Shown here: positions 8,905 to 18,270 of the stretch, piece after piece | How positions within the stretch are numbered: position 1 is the stretch's first letter | Layout: each line of letters opens with the position of its first letter | Assembly: GCA_963848175.1 (NCBI GenBank) | Contig: CAWKCO010000006.1 | Coordinates: 186,001-250,000, forward strand | Reading direction: 5' to 3' | Length of the DNA stretch: 64,000 bases | Origin: JAMZMI01 sp963848175 | Lineage (GTDB): Bacteria > Bacteroidota > Bacteroidia > Cytophagales > Cyclobacteriaceae | Program-made: the position numbers and the translations under genes | The notes under the pieces: model-generated | Seen by the model: the letters and a program-made list of their open reading frames with translations, nothing else | What the model was told of the DNA's origin: nothing | Databases searched by the model: none

Positions 8905-9459
8905 ATGGACAAAAATAACATTACCCTGAAAAAGGGCGAATCACCAGAAGATGCTGACGAGGAAAAAATTGATAAGGGGCGCAAAGTTCAACTGATTGTT
9001 TTCCAGCTAGGAGAAGAAGACTATGCTCTGTCTATTGACCAAGTCAAAGAAATTGTACTAACACCCAAAATTTCGGTAGTACCCCAAACTCCCGATTACG
9101 TAATGGGCATAGCCAATATTCGAGGTGAGGTGATTTGTGTAGTTGATCTAGAAAGAAAATTTGGTCTGAGAAGAAAAAGCCATCAAATAGATGGAGTACA
9201 AAGTCAAGGAAACTTTACGATGGTAATAGAAAGTGAAAATTTCAATATTGGCATTTTAGTCAACCTTGTACCCAATACGCTAGCTGTATACACCTCGCAA
9301 ATAGAAAATTCCGGTAATGTCTTGCAGCACTCTAGCTTGGATGAAGCCTCCATCAAAGGGGTTGTCAAAAATCGTGAGCAAATCATCATTTTACTGGATG
9401 TCCTAGCCATGCTGAAAATCGGTGAGTTAAAAACAGATTTCAAGGCAGAAGTGAACTGA
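8905..9459 (+). CDS. cheW: Chemotaxis coupling protein CheW
   Basis: 184 residues, a single CheW/SH3-like domain linking receptor to CheA. The core signature is clear: FQLGEEDYALSIDQVKEIV (about 33-51), PDYVMGIANIRGEVICVVDL, and the C-terminal IKGVVKNREQIIILLDV. The N-terminal 28 residues are charged and probably flexible, making it slightly longer than the classic form. It is the only stand-alone CheW in the window. It is followed after 5 bases by cheB. Confidence 0.95.
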   Translation: MDKNNITLKKGESPEDADEEKIDKGRKVQLIVFQLGEEDYALSIDQVKEIVLTPKISVVPQTPDYVMGIANIRGEVICVVDLERKFGLRRKSHQIDGVQSQGNFTMVIESENFNIGILVNLVPNTLAVYTSQIENSGNVLQHSSLDEASIKGVVKNREQIIILLDVLAMLKIGELKTDFKAEVN

Positions 9460-9464
9460 TTTGA

Positions 9465-10508
9465 ATGCGAACGAACACAATCAAAGTTCTAATTGCCGAC
9501 GACTCAGGCTTCATACAACTGCTGATAAAGAGTATTTTAAGAAAAGATAAACAAATCACTGTAGTAGGAAATGCATACAATGGAATCGAAGCAATTGAGC
9601 AAACCGAAAAGCACCGACCAAATGTGGTATTGATGGATATGGTCATGCCTATCTTCGACGGACATTACGGAATCAAGGGGATTATGGAAAAATGCCCTAC
9701 TCCGATTGTGATTCTAAGTGGATTAGGTGAGCAAAACATGAGTCTAATATTAGACGCGATCAAGCTAGGAGCCGTAGATTATCTAAATAAGCCGGATGGT
9801 GATAAATCAAGTTTACGGTTGTTAGAAACACAAATCATCAGCAAAATCCAAATCGCTTCAAAAATTGATGCGCAAAAATTACTCAACCCAACGATTGAGT
9901 CCATCAATTTGCCTCACGTTTTTTCGGCGAAAAGGCAATATGATATCATTGTCATAGGAGCATCTACCGGAGGGCCGTCTGCTCTGGAAAAAATATTGCG
10001 AAGAATTCCTCAAAACCTGCCCATTCCAATCTTGATCGCACAACACATGCCTAAAGATTTTATTGAATCTTTTGCAAAAAGGTTGAAACAAACCATCCCA
10101 ATTCCAATACATGTAGCCAAAACGAATGATGAGGTTTTAAATGGTCACATTTACATTGCTCCAGGAAATACAAATACCATAATCAGAAAGAATAGAGTCA
10201 ATGGCAAAATCATCTTTGACGAAGATAATTCAATATATAAAGAATTTAACAATCCGTCGATTAATGCGCTGATGAACTCCGTAGCGCAGGTTTATGCAGA
10301 ACGATCTATTGCAGTAATACTTACCGGAATGGGAACAGATGGAATCAAAGGGATGGAAAACATCTATCTCAAAGGAGGATACACAATCGCTCAAGACAAA
10401 GAATCATCTGTAGTTTTTGGTATGCCAAAAGAGGCCATTTCAAAAGCCATTGTAAACAATGTCATTTCAATCGATGAAATGGGAGAATTTTTAGTTAGTT
10501 GCTTATAA
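9465..10508 (+). CDS. cheB: CheB receptor methylesterase/response regulator
   Basis: 347 residues: receiver domain (1-120, phospho-acceptor Asp58 in VLMDMVMP) followed by the methylesterase domain with the expected catalytic Ser (about 166, GASTGGPSAL), His (about 192, AQHMPKDF) and Asp (about 289, GMGTDGIKG). It removes methyl groups from, or deamidates, receptor glutamates, opposing CheR and so giving adaptation. The start ATG at 9465 lies 5 bases after cheW. All active-site residues are present, so it should be functional. Confidence 0.96.
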   Translation: MRTNTIKVLIADDSGFIQLLIKSILRKDKQITVVGNAYNGIEAIEQTEKHRPNVVLMDMVMPIFDGHYGIKGIMEKCPTPIVILSGLGEQNMSLILDAIKLGAVDYLNKPDGDKSSLRLLETQIISKIQIASKIDAQKLLNPTIESINLPHVFSAKRQYDIIVIGASTGGPSALEKILRRIPQNLPIPILIAQHMPKDFIESFAKRLKQTIPIPIHVAKTNDEVLNGHIYIAPGNTNTIIRKNRVNGKIIFDEDNSIYKEFNNPSINALMNSVAQVYAERSIAVILTGMGTDGIKGMENIYLKGGYTIAQDKESSVVFGMPKEAISKAIVNNVISIDEMGEFLVSCL

Positions 10509-10520
10509 ACAAATTAAGAC

Positions 10521-12659
10521 ATGGACTTATCCTTAACCCCCGATGAAGAAAAAGAGCTCATGGAAATGTTCTCATTTGAAGCGCAGGAAATCCACCAGCA
10601 GCTCAACAAACAATTAACGGCCCTTGAGTCCAACCCTCAAGACCAAAAACTTATTGATGACCTTTTCAGGATCACACATACGCTAAAAGGTAGCGCCATG
10701 GGCATGGGTTTCAGAGCAATCGGAGAAATTGCCCATGTGATGGAGGATGTTTTCACCGAGATTAAGTCGGGTAATTTGACTATTGACAAAGAGCTTTTTA
10801 ATGGACTATTTAGTGCTTGCGATAAGCTCAATGAATTAATCATCAATATCAAAGAAAAGAAAAAAGTTAGCCACAAAGGAGTTAAGACAAAACTGGAAGT
10901 TATTCTGCGCAATGCTGGAGTCTCTAAACATGCTCAGCCAACTCTTGATGATAGCGAAAAACAGCATGTTGAAGATGACGAAGAGCAATTTGAAAACGAG
11001 ACAGTCTCTACTGAACTTAAAAATGAGCAGCTAGAAAATGAACCACAAAAATTCATTTTTCTCAGATGGTTGGACATAATATTATCCTTATTCAAATCAA
11101 AATCCGACAATAGTCTTGAGACAAAAGTCAATTCGTCGAATATCGAAACGCCTACTGTATCTTTCGAAGATCTTGGGCTCACGGTTGATTCAAATGGAGA
11201 AGAGGACTTCTTCTTTACCAATTTCACCCCAACACAGGATGATAATAGCTCTGAAATAGACTCTCTAGATGAAAGAAATCTGGAATTTGCCCCTCGGCCA
11301 ACAATCGCCACAAACGACGAACAATCGGCTATTGAATTTTTTGAAAGCATTCATAATGAACCTGAAGATGATATAGAGCCAGCTGAAAACGATCTATTGA
11401 AAAACTTGCAGGATAAGGCATCCTTAACGGAATTGGTACAAGTACCCATCCGCAAGTTGGACAATTTAATGAATCAAGTCGGTCAATTAATCATTGAACG
11501 AGACCGACTCATGGCTGAAAATATCAAGCTTGGTGCTAGGAATACAAAATATGCTGGTTTACAGAGAATCACCTCGGATTTGCAATACAGCGTTATGGAC
11601 GTTCGGCTTGTTCAAATCGGAGTGCTTTTTAATAAATTTCATAGAATAGCTAGAGACGTTGCTACTATTGAAGACAAGCCCGTGCAGCTTGAGCTGAAAG
11701 GCTTGGAAGTCGAAATCGACCGAAGTATCCTAAAAATCATGAGCGATTCCATGATTCACTTAGTAAGAAATTCCGTAGGCCATGGACTTGAATCCGCAGA
11801 AGAGAGAAAATTGGCCAACAAATCCGATTGCGGAACCATTACGTTGAGTGCCCAAAATGAAAAAGACTATGTGATCATTGAAGTTTCTGACGATGGTAAA
11901 GGAATAAATGCCAACGCTATCCGAGCCAAACTCATCAAAAACGGCATTGTTCCAAAAAGCCTCATTAATGAGCTTACCGATGAAGATGTTATCCAATACA
12001 TTTTTGAGCCGGGTTTCTCTAACAGCGACACAATCAATGAGGTCTCTGGTAGAGGAGTTGGGATGGATGTTGTCAAGATATCAACAGAGTCAATAGGTGG
12101 TCAAGTTTCAATAAAAACAGAAGTAGGAATAGGCACCACTGTTCGTTTGAAGCTTCCATCATCCATGGCCGTCAAGGGTGTGCTGATGTTCCTTATGAAG
12201 GATCAGGAATTTGCCTTTCCACTAAGCCATACAGAAGCAGTTATTTCCCTTGAAAAGCAAAAGATTAGAAAGGCTGGCGTAGGACTTATTTCAAGTTATC
12301 TCAAAAAAACAATCTCCATAATTTTCTTTGAGGAACTAATCAAAATGAAAGACTTTTCTGAAATCTACGATTCCAATGTCTTTCAAAATGCTTTTGACAA
12401 ACATAGTGACGATTCAAAATTTGATGTGATTGTCATATCGTATGCAGAAAAATACATCGGTGTTATTGTAGACAAACTTCTTTATCAAAAAGAGATCATT
12501 GAAAAGGCCATTCCAAGACCCTTGGAAAACACCAAACTACTGAGTGGAACTACCATATTGGGAAATGGGAATGTCTGTATGGTGGTAGATGTTGCAGCGA
12601 TCACGGACTTATTGTTCAAATCCAAATTCAAAGTACACGACCAGCTCAGAGCCTCATAA
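10521..12659 (+). CDS. cheA: Chemotaxis histidine kinase CheA
   Basis: 712 residues. The P1/Hpt domain carries phospho-acceptor His53 in ITHTLKGSAMG. A long acidic, low-complexity stretch (about 140-300) sits where P2 would be, and I do not recognise a CheY-binding P2 in it. P3 dimerisation follows (VPIRKLDNLMNQVGQL), then the ATPase domain (N-box HLVRNSVGHGLES, DDGKGI, GRGVGMDVVK) and a C-terminal CheW-like regulatory domain. It autophosphorylates under receptor control and passes phosphate to CheY and CheB. The P3 and kinase motifs are complete. The following gene starts 14 bases on. Confidence 0.95.
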   Translation: MDLSLTPDEEKELMEMFSFEAQEIHQQLNKQLTALESNPQDQKLIDDLFRITHTLKGSAMGMGFRAIGEIAHVMEDVFTEIKSGNLTIDKELFNGLFSACDKLNELIINIKEKKKVSHKGVKTKLEVILRNAGVSKHAQPTLDDSEKQHVEDDEEQFENETVSTELKNEQLENEPQKFIFLRWLDIILSLFKSKSDNSLETKVNSSNIETPTVSFEDLGLTVDSNGEEDFFFTNFTPTQDDNSSEIDSLDERNLEFAPRPTIATNDEQSAIEFFESIHNEPEDDIEPAENDLLKNLQDKASLTELVQVPIRKLDNLMNQVGQLIIERDRLMAENIKLGARNTKYAGLQRITSDLQYSVMDVRLVQIGVLFNKFHRIARDVATIEDKPVQLELKGLEVEIDRSILKIMSDSMIHLVRNSVGHGLESAEERKLANKSDCGTITLSAQNEKDYVIIEVSDDGKGINANAIRAKLIKNGIVPKSLINELTDEDVIQYIFEPGFSNSDTINEVSGRGVGMDVVKISTESIGGQVSIKTEVGIGTTVRLKLPSSMAVKGVLMFLMKDQEFAFPLSHTEAVISLEKQKIRKAGVGLISSYLKKTISIIFFEELIKMKDFSEIYDSNVFQNAFDKHSDDSKFDVIVISYAEKYIGVIVDKLLYQKEIIEKAIPRPLENTKLLSGTTILGNGNVCMVVDVAAITDLLFKSKFKVHDQLRAS

Positions 12660-12673
12660 CAGAACAATAGACC

Positions 12674-13267
12674 ATGCAAGAAGGTGGATTCAATATTGGT
12701 AAGGACATATTAACCGATGCGGTAAAAAATAGTATCTCGGCTTTTCAAAAAATGGCCAATACGAGCATTGTTGCTCAAGATCTCACTTTCGGTAAGTACA
12801 ACCCCAGCCTTTTGAATCTAAGTAGAAATGAAAGATTTCTACTCCTGAAAACGGAATTGATCGGTGCTGTATCAGGGATCAATTATATAATGTTTAGTCA
12901 AAATGAAGCAAAAATCCTTTGCGAACATGCAGTAGAAGAACCTCTCACCAATCATGAATCCAGGGTTCAAGCAATCGACTTTCTTAAGGAACTCGAAAAT
13001 GTAACTGCAGCATCTGCCGTTTCCATAATTTCGGAAAAACTTGATCTAGACCTATTTGGAGATATTCCTAAAGTACATGGTATTCAAGCTCAAAAAGTGA
13101 AACAGGTTTTTGAAAACGAGTTATTCGTATTACGTGCCCACTCCATGCTTTTTTGTCAATTTAAAATGCCAAAACTTGACATTGCTCCTCGCTCATTTTG
13201 GTTTTTCAATGACGCATTTATCACTCGTGTAAACAGCATGAAAAAAGAAATTAAAAGATATGCATAG
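12674..13267 (+). CDS. CheC/CheX-type CheY-P phosphatase
   Basis: 197 residues. One copy of the signature of the CheC/CheX/FliY phosphatases, [DS]xxxExxNx22P, fits exactly: Asp102-FLK-Glu106-LE-Asn109, then 22 residues to Pro132. The Glu and Asn are the catalytic pair that dephosphorylates CheY-P. The remainder shows the expected pattern (ELIGAVSGINYIMF before, FCQFKMP late) but little close similarity, and there is only one signature, so it is CheX-like in motif count. Its position between cheA and cheR, on the same strand with 10-14 base gaps, supports a role as signal terminator. No CheD or CheZ is present nearby. Confidence 0.75.
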   Translation: MQEGGFNIGKDILTDAVKNSISAFQKMANTSIVAQDLTFGKYNPSLLNLSRNERFLLLKTELIGAVSGINYIMFSQNEAKILCEHAVEEPLTNHESRVQAIDFLKELENVTAASAVSIISEKLDLDLFGDIPKVHGIQAQKVKQVFENELFVLRAHSMLFCQFKMPKLDIAPRSFWFFNDAFITRVNSMKKEIKRYA

Positions 13268-13277
13268 CTCATAAATT

Positions 13278-14132
13278 ATGATATCAGAAGAAGAAGTAAA
13301 AGCGCTTATGCTAGCCATGAACAAAAGATACAATCTTGATTTTACCAATTACGAATCAAAATCATTGAATAGAGGAGTCAAACGTTTGATGGCCAAACAC
13401 AATATGCAGGGAATGACAGATCTCTGGAGAAAGATTTTGAGTGAAGATGATTTTTTTCTAAATGGAATCGATGAGCTTTTAGTCAACCTGACAGAATTAT
13501 TTAGGAATCCTGATGCTTGGATCATGATCCGAGATGAAATACTTCCCAAGTTTAACTTGACCAAACAACTAGATGTTTGGCATGCAGGGTGCTCTACAGG
13601 CGAAGAGATTTACACAATGGCCATAGTCCTGAAAGAGTGCGGGCTACTGCCTAATTCCCGAATATTAGCAACTGATCTCAGCAAAACTGCATTAGATAAA
13701 GCCAAAAAGGGAAACTACTCACATACCGTACTTAAAAACTACCTTCGCCCATTTTTAAAATTTTACCCTGACAGAAAGCTCGAAGACTTTTTCATATTTC
13801 ACGATAGCCATGCCGAAATACGTCCTACATTTAAAAAGAACGTCGAATTTCAAAAACACAACCTCGTCACAGGAGTAATGAACCGCCAGTTCGATATTAT
13901 TTTTTGTAGAAACGTAATGATCTATTTCGATGAAGAGCTGAAAAGAAGGGTATTTAGGTTACTGAATAGTTGCCTAAAAGATGGTGGCTATTTGATCCTT
14001 GGATATTACGATACCATGCCTAACGAAAGTATAAATCTGTTTGATGTTCATAGTAACACCACTAGAATTTACAAAAAGAAAGAATCGCATAAACAAAAAT
14101 CTCATGAGCAAAACAGTCTTAATTGTAGATGA
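13278..14132 (+). CDS. cheR: CheR receptor methyltransferase
   Basis: 284 residues. The N-terminal helical domain is followed by the SAM-binding domain with motif I in WHAGCSTGEEIYTMAI and the CheR signature FDIIFCRNVMIYFD near residue 215. It methylates glutamates of the chemoreceptor using SAM. The TELFRNPDAW segment is the usual TxFFR variant before the methyltransferase domain. The last 29 bases overlap the start of the next gene, which suggests translational coupling. Confidence 0.95.
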   Translation: MISEEEVKALMLAMNKRYNLDFTNYESKSLNRGVKRLMAKHNMQGMTDLWRKILSEDDFFLNGIDELLVNLTELFRNPDAWIMIRDEILPKFNLTKQLDVWHAGCSTGEEIYTMAIVLKECGLLPNSRILATDLSKTALDKAKKGNYSHTVLKNYLRPFLKFYPDRKLEDFFIFHDSHAEIRPTFKKNVEFQKHNLVTGVMNRQFDIIFCRNVMIYFDEELKRRVFRLLNSCLKDGGYLILGYYDTMPNESINLFDVHSNTTRIYKKKESHKQKSHEQNSLNCR

Positions 14133-14475
14133 TTCCAGCTACACCAGAAAAGTGATCAGAATCGCTCTTACTAAAGTAGGATATCAGGTAATTGGAGAAG
14201 CTGAAAGTGGAGAAGCAGCAATAGATTTGGCCATAAAACTGGAACCAGATATTATCACCCTAGACAATATTCTTCCTGATATGCTCGGATTAGATATATT
14301 GAAAATTATTCGAGAAGAAAATCTCCATGCGATTGTTATTATGATCAGCGCCATAGGTCAACCTTCCACTGTTACGGATGGATTGAAGTTAGGTGCTTCC
14401 AAATACATCGTGAAACCATTCACCGTTTCTGATGTGGTCAAAGCTGTTCAACAGTTTTCACCGATTTCTACTTGA
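14104..14475 (+). CDS. CheY-like response regulator, end of che operon
   Basis: 123 residues from the ATG at 14104; a longer in-frame start would put an unrelated stretch before the receiver fold. Acidic pair Asp9-Asp10, phospho-acceptor Asp54 in ITLDNILPDM, Lys104 (YIVKP). It is the likely CheA target carrying the signal to the motility machinery, which in this organism must be gliding or pili since no flagellar gene is seen. It is a paralogue of the receiver at 5697-6071. It overlaps cheR by 29 bases. Downstream 14476-14678 holds no gene. Confidence 0.9.
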   Translation: MSKTVLIVDDSSYTRKVIRIALTKVGYQVIGEAESGEAAIDLAIKLEPDIITLDNILPDMLGLDILKIIREENLHAIVIMISAIGQPSTVTDGLKLGASKYIVKPFTVSDVVKAVQQFSPIST

Positions 14476-14678
14476 CGGCTTTTCAAGGGTGTTTGGCAAA
14501 TGATTGATAAAATATTCGTGTATCACCGGCACAGGTAAGAATCTTCTTTATTCTTCTTTTCAAAATAAAGCAATGCACAAGCCTTTAAATAAGCTTTGGT
14601 CCATACCTAATACGATTAAAGCATTCAAACAAAAGTCAATTGCGAACACTTCTCTTTTATAGACAAATCTAAAGGCAT

Positions 14679-14707
14679 AAAAAAAGCGATCCATTTCTGA
14701 ATCGCTT
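14679..14707 (-). terminator. Terminator of tRNA-Leu
   Basis: On the minus strand, a 7-bp stem (AAGCGAT at 14701-14707 pairing with 14684-14690) with a 10-base loop is followed directly by a T-run. It starts 5 bases after the tRNA-Leu 3' end. Confidence 0.8.
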
Positions 14708-14711
14708 CTTG

Positions 14712-14797
14712 TACCCGGAGCGGGACTTGAACCCGCACGACCTTTAAGGGTCACAGGATTTTAAGTCCTGCGTGTCTACCAATTTCACCATCCGGGC
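14712..14797 (-). tRNA. tRNA-Leu (anticodon TAA)
   Basis: 86 nucleotides with the long variable arm of a type II tRNA. The acceptor stem GCCCGGA pairs with TCCGGGT (G1-U72 wobble, as in some other bacterial tRNA-Leu), the anticodon loop reads TTAAAAT with anticodon TAA, and the T-loop is GGTTCAAGTCC. The discriminator is A, and CCA is not encoded. Confidence 0.97.
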
Positions 14798-14829
14798 GAC
14801 AAACTACATTGTAGTCCTAATGTCATACT

Positions 14830-14856
14830 AAAAAAAAAGCCACAACTTGTGCGGCT
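14830..14856 (-). terminator. Terminator of tRNA-Gly
   Basis: A minus-strand hairpin (AGCCGCA pairing with TGTGGCT, one G-U pair, 5-base loop) followed by nine T residues, 7 bases after the tRNA-Gly 3' end. Each tRNA therefore has its own terminator. Confidence 0.75.
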
Positions 14857-14863
14857 CTTTTTG

Positions 14864-14936
<73 letters not shown>

Positions 14937-15397
14937 AATTCCCTCTGTCGTTTCAAAAGGAATGCAAATTTAATTGTTGTAAAGTAAAATACAACAGCTC
15001 TGCACAAATAATTTCAAAGAAAATTATCCACTACACTTTAGCTTTCGCTCTTCTTCCAAGCATCTCCAATTGTCAACACCCCCTACCAGTAATTGTAATA
15101 AGCCAAAATCGTGTGATCCCGAGATTAAGTGTGTTTTATTAAATCCGTATTCATATTATGTGATATTTTGACATCCGTCCTAATAAAGTTGATTATTTCA
15201 TGAAAATGGTATTTTTTAAACTAATATTTTGTTTATAATTGAACATATTACATTATATTTCTTAATAAGTCATGTGGGTGGAAATGAACTAATACCTAAA
15301 AAGCGCTTGACTTTAAAAAAAAAGTGATAATTTTCATCAACCAATTTAACCAGCGAAACCATGAACACCAACACTAAGATTATTCTAGAAGACCACT

Positions 15398-15595
15398 ATG
15401 AAGCGACAGGTCATCTCGAGCTATGACGAAAATCTAATGGCTATTGATTGCGCCAAAAAGGTTTTGAACCACTTGAAAAGGAGTAACTCATCTCGATATC
15501 TCTCAAACATTGAAGTAGTAGAGCAGATCATAGAAAACCACAAAAGACAACTTAACCAGACAGAGGGTTGGAGAGGAATAAGAGAGTCAGCTTAA
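15398..15595 (+). CDS. Small hypothetical protein
   Basis: 65 residues, helical and charged (DCAKKVLNHLKRSN, EQIIENHKRQLNQ), of no family I recognise. A 21-residue frame beginning at ATG 15361 (MNTNTKIILEDHYE) overlaps its start in another frame. The two could be one protein split by an indel, but nothing shows this. The stop overlaps the end of convergent mutS by 4 bases. The preceding 15,143-15,360 is AT-rich and otherwise empty, presumably holding its promoter. Confidence 0.4.
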   Translation: MKRQVISSYDENLMAIDCAKKVLNHLKRSNSSRYLSNIEVVEQIIENHKRQLNQTEGWRGIRESA

Positions 15596-18204
15596 GATTT
15601 CTGGCTCTTCAAAATTTCTTTCATTTCATTGATTTTAAGCAAAGCTTCCACTGGCGAAATCGTATTGACATCCACAGCCCGCAGTAGTTTCAATACGTTT
15701 TCGAATCGTGGATCCGCATCAAACAAATTAAGCTGAAATTGGCTGCTCGGAAGTTCGGCCAATTTTTGTTTGTCCCTGTCAGAAAGTTTGTCCGACTCCA
15801 ATTGCTTTAAGATTGTATTAGCACGAATGACCACCTCGTTGGGCATTCCTGCCATTTGCGCCACATGAATACCAAAACTGTGTTCGCTACCACCTGCTCT
15901 CAATTTTCTTAAGAAAATCACCTTATTCTCCAGCTCCTTTACCGACACATTGAAGTTCTTCACCCTGGGCAAATCATTGGTAAGCTCATTCAATTCGTGA
16001 TAGTGCGTAGCAAAAAGTGTTTTAGCCTTGCTCGTAGGGTGATTATGAAGAAACTCCACAATGGCCCAAGCGATAGAAATACCATCGTAGGTACTTGTTC
16101 CCCTACCAATTTCATCCATCAGCACAAGAGATCGATCACTCAAATTGTTGAGAATACTGGCCGTCTCAGTCATTTCCACCATAAAAGTGGATTCTCCTCT
16201 ACTCAGGTTATCAGATGCTCCCACACGAGTGAAGACTTTATCAATCAATCCAACTCGGGCATATCCTGCTGGCACAAAGCTGCCCATTTGAGCCATCAGT
16301 GCGATGAGTGCTGTTTGTCTAAGTAGCGCCGACTTACCTGCCATATTGGGTCCCGTGATCACCATCACTTGCTGACTCACATTGTCCAGATACACATCAT
16401 TAGGTACATAATCTTCCTCAGGAGGGAGATTTTGCTCAATCACTGGGTGTCTGCCTTCTTTTATATCCAAAACAAACTCATCACTAATGGACGGTTTTAT
16501 GTATTTATTCTTACTCGCCAACTGCGCAAAGGATGTCAAACAATCCAGTGCCGCAATTGTCTGTGCATTTTGCTGAATAGCAGAAATATACTCTGCAGCA
16601 AAAGCTACCAGCTCCATGTAGATGCGGTATTCTATCACAAATATTTCGCTTTCCGCCTTGAGGATTTTTTCCTCATATACCTTTAGCTCCTCTGTGATAT
16701 ACCGTTCAGCATTCACTAGTGTTTGTTTTCTGATCCACTCCTGTGGCACCTTGTCACGATGCGTATTGCTCACCTCTAGGTAATAACCAAAAACCTTATT
16801 GTAGGAAATTTTCAGTGAATTGATTCCCGTTCGCTCTACTTCTCGTTCTTGAATTTCGCGCAGATAGTCTTTTCCTGAAAAGGAGATTTTTCGGTATTCA
16901 TCCAAATCGGCATCTATACCATCGGCAATGATGTTTCCCTGCGTCGCATTTAGGGGCACCTCATTTTTTAGATTTTGCTCCAGTTTATTGATCAGCTCCT
17001 CGCAAGTGTTCAGCAAATCGCGGTATCGAGAAAGCGCAGGAGACTTCTCCGTTATCAGTGTTATGATTGGAGCAATATGGCTCAAACTCTTTTTCAGCTG
17101 TAGCAGCTCTCTAGGGTTGATCCGCGTGGTAGCCACTTTAGAAATCAGCCTTTCCAGATCATTGATTTGTTTCAAATGGCTTCTCACACCCGTAAGAAGC
17201 TCTTCGTCCTCCGAGAAAACCTCCACGGTATCCAATCGCGTCTGAATCTGCGCCGTATTTTTCAAAGGAAGCACCATCCACTTGCGAAGCAAGCGAGCGC
17301 CCATAGGCGTTTGCGTATCATCCAAAATATCTATAAGCGCCGTACCATCCGGCTGACTTGGCTGCACCAGTTCCAAATTGCGAATAGTGAATTTATCCAA
17401 CCAAACGTACTGCTGTTCATCTATGCGAGACAAGTGGCCGATGTGACCGACTTCTTTGTGCTCCGTTTCTTCCAGATAAAAAAGCACCGCACCCGCTGCA
17501 ATAATAGCCGCTGGCATTTCCTCTACCCCAAACCCCTTCAGGTTGGCCGTTTGAAAATGTCGTACCAGCTTATCATACCCATAATCATGGGTGAAAATCC
17601 AATCTTCCAGAGGATAGCTGTTAATTTCATCTTTGAAAGCCGCATCAAAGCGCTTCCTCTCTGTTTTAGAAAAAATAATCTCCGATGGCTGAAAGCCCTG
17701 AATGAGCTTATCTATATAGTCACTCGACCCTTGAGAAACCATAAACTCCCCAGTGGAGAGATCCAAAAACGCCACACCCACTTTTTCGTCAGAGTAATGG
17801 ATAGCCGCCAAAAAGTTATTTCGTTTTTGATCGAGCACATTGTCATTGAGCGAAAGACCAGGTGTGACTAGCTCAGTAACCCCACGCTTCACAATCCCCT
17901 TGACAGATTTCGGATCCTCTAGCTGGTCGCAGATAGCCACCCGATTGCCTGCTCTTACCAGTTTAGGAAGATAAGTATCCAGCGAATGGTGTGGAAAACC
18001 TGCCAATTCGATATGAGACGCAGATCCATTCGCACGCTTCGTAAGCACAATGCCCAAGATTTTGCTGGCTTTCACTGCATCTTCCCCAAAAGTCTCATAA
18101 AAGTCACCTACCCTAAAAAGCAAGAGTGCTCCAGGATATCTGGCCTTAATGGCATTGTATTGCTTCATCAAAGGTGTTTCTGATGACGATTTGGTTTTAG
18201 ACAT
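15592..18204 (-). CDS. mutS: DNA mismatch repair protein MutS
   Basis: 870 residues, full length for MutS. The N-terminal mismatch-recognition domain contains the Phe-x-Glu motif (LLLFRVGDFYETFGEDA, about 28-44) that stacks on mispaired bases. Connector, lever and clamp domains follow, then the ABC ATPase with Walker A GPNMAGKS (about 616-623) and Walker B LVLMDEIGRGTSTYDG. The C-terminal region (about 790-870) looks complete. It recognises mismatches after replication and recruits MutL, which is not encoded here. Intact, without frameshifts. It starts 66 bases from the divergent SpoU-type gene. Confidence 0.97.
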   Translation of the reverse strand: MSKTKSSSETPLMKQYNAIKARYPGALLLFRVGDFYETFGEDAVKASKILGIVLTKRANGSASHIELAGFPHHSLDTYLPKLVRAGNRVAICDQLEDPKSVKGIVKRGVTELVTPGLSLNDNVLDQKRNNFLAAIHYSDEKVGVAFLDLSTGEFMVSQGSSDYIDKLIQGFQPSEIIFSKTERKRFDAAFKDEINSYPLEDWIFTHDYGYDKLVRHFQTANLKGFGVEEMPAAIIAAGAVLFYLEETEHKEVGHIGHLSRIDEQQYVWLDKFTIRNLELVQPSQPDGTALIDILDDTQTPMGARLLRKWMVLPLKNTAQIQTRLDTVEVFSEDEELLTGVRSHLKQINDLERLISKVATTRINPRELLQLKKSLSHIAPIITLITEKSPALSRYRDLLNTCEELINKLEQNLKNEVPLNATQGNIIADGIDADLDEYRKISFSGKDYLREIQEREVERTGINSLKISYNKVFGYYLEVSNTHRDKVPQEWIRKQTLVNAERYITEELKVYEEKILKAESEIFVIEYRIYMELVAFAAEYISAIQQNAQTIAALDCLTSFAQLASKNKYIKPSISDEFVLDIKEGRHPVIEQNLPPEEDYVPNDVYLDNVSQQVMVITGPNMAGKSALLRQTALIALMAQMGSFVPAGYARVGLIDKVFTRVGASDNLSRGESTFMVEMTETASILNNLSDRSLVLMDEIGRGTSTYDGISIAWAIVEFLHNHPTSKAKTLFATHYHELNELTNDLPRVKNFNVSVKELENKVIFLRKLRAGGSEHSFGIHVAQMAGMPNEVVIRANTILKQLESDKLSDRDKQKLAELPSSQFQLNLFDADPRFENVLKLLRAVDVNTISPVEALLKINEMKEILKSQKS

Positions 18205-18270
18205 CCTTAAAAATGGTGGTAGTTTTGGGGAATATATTTTCTGGCAACAATATTAAAGAAAGCACTTTGG

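Noticed and set aside
10934..11350. Long minus-strand open frame in cheA
   Set aside because: It is the antisense of the acidic, Glu/Ser-rich linker of CheA, where complementary codons rarely give stops.
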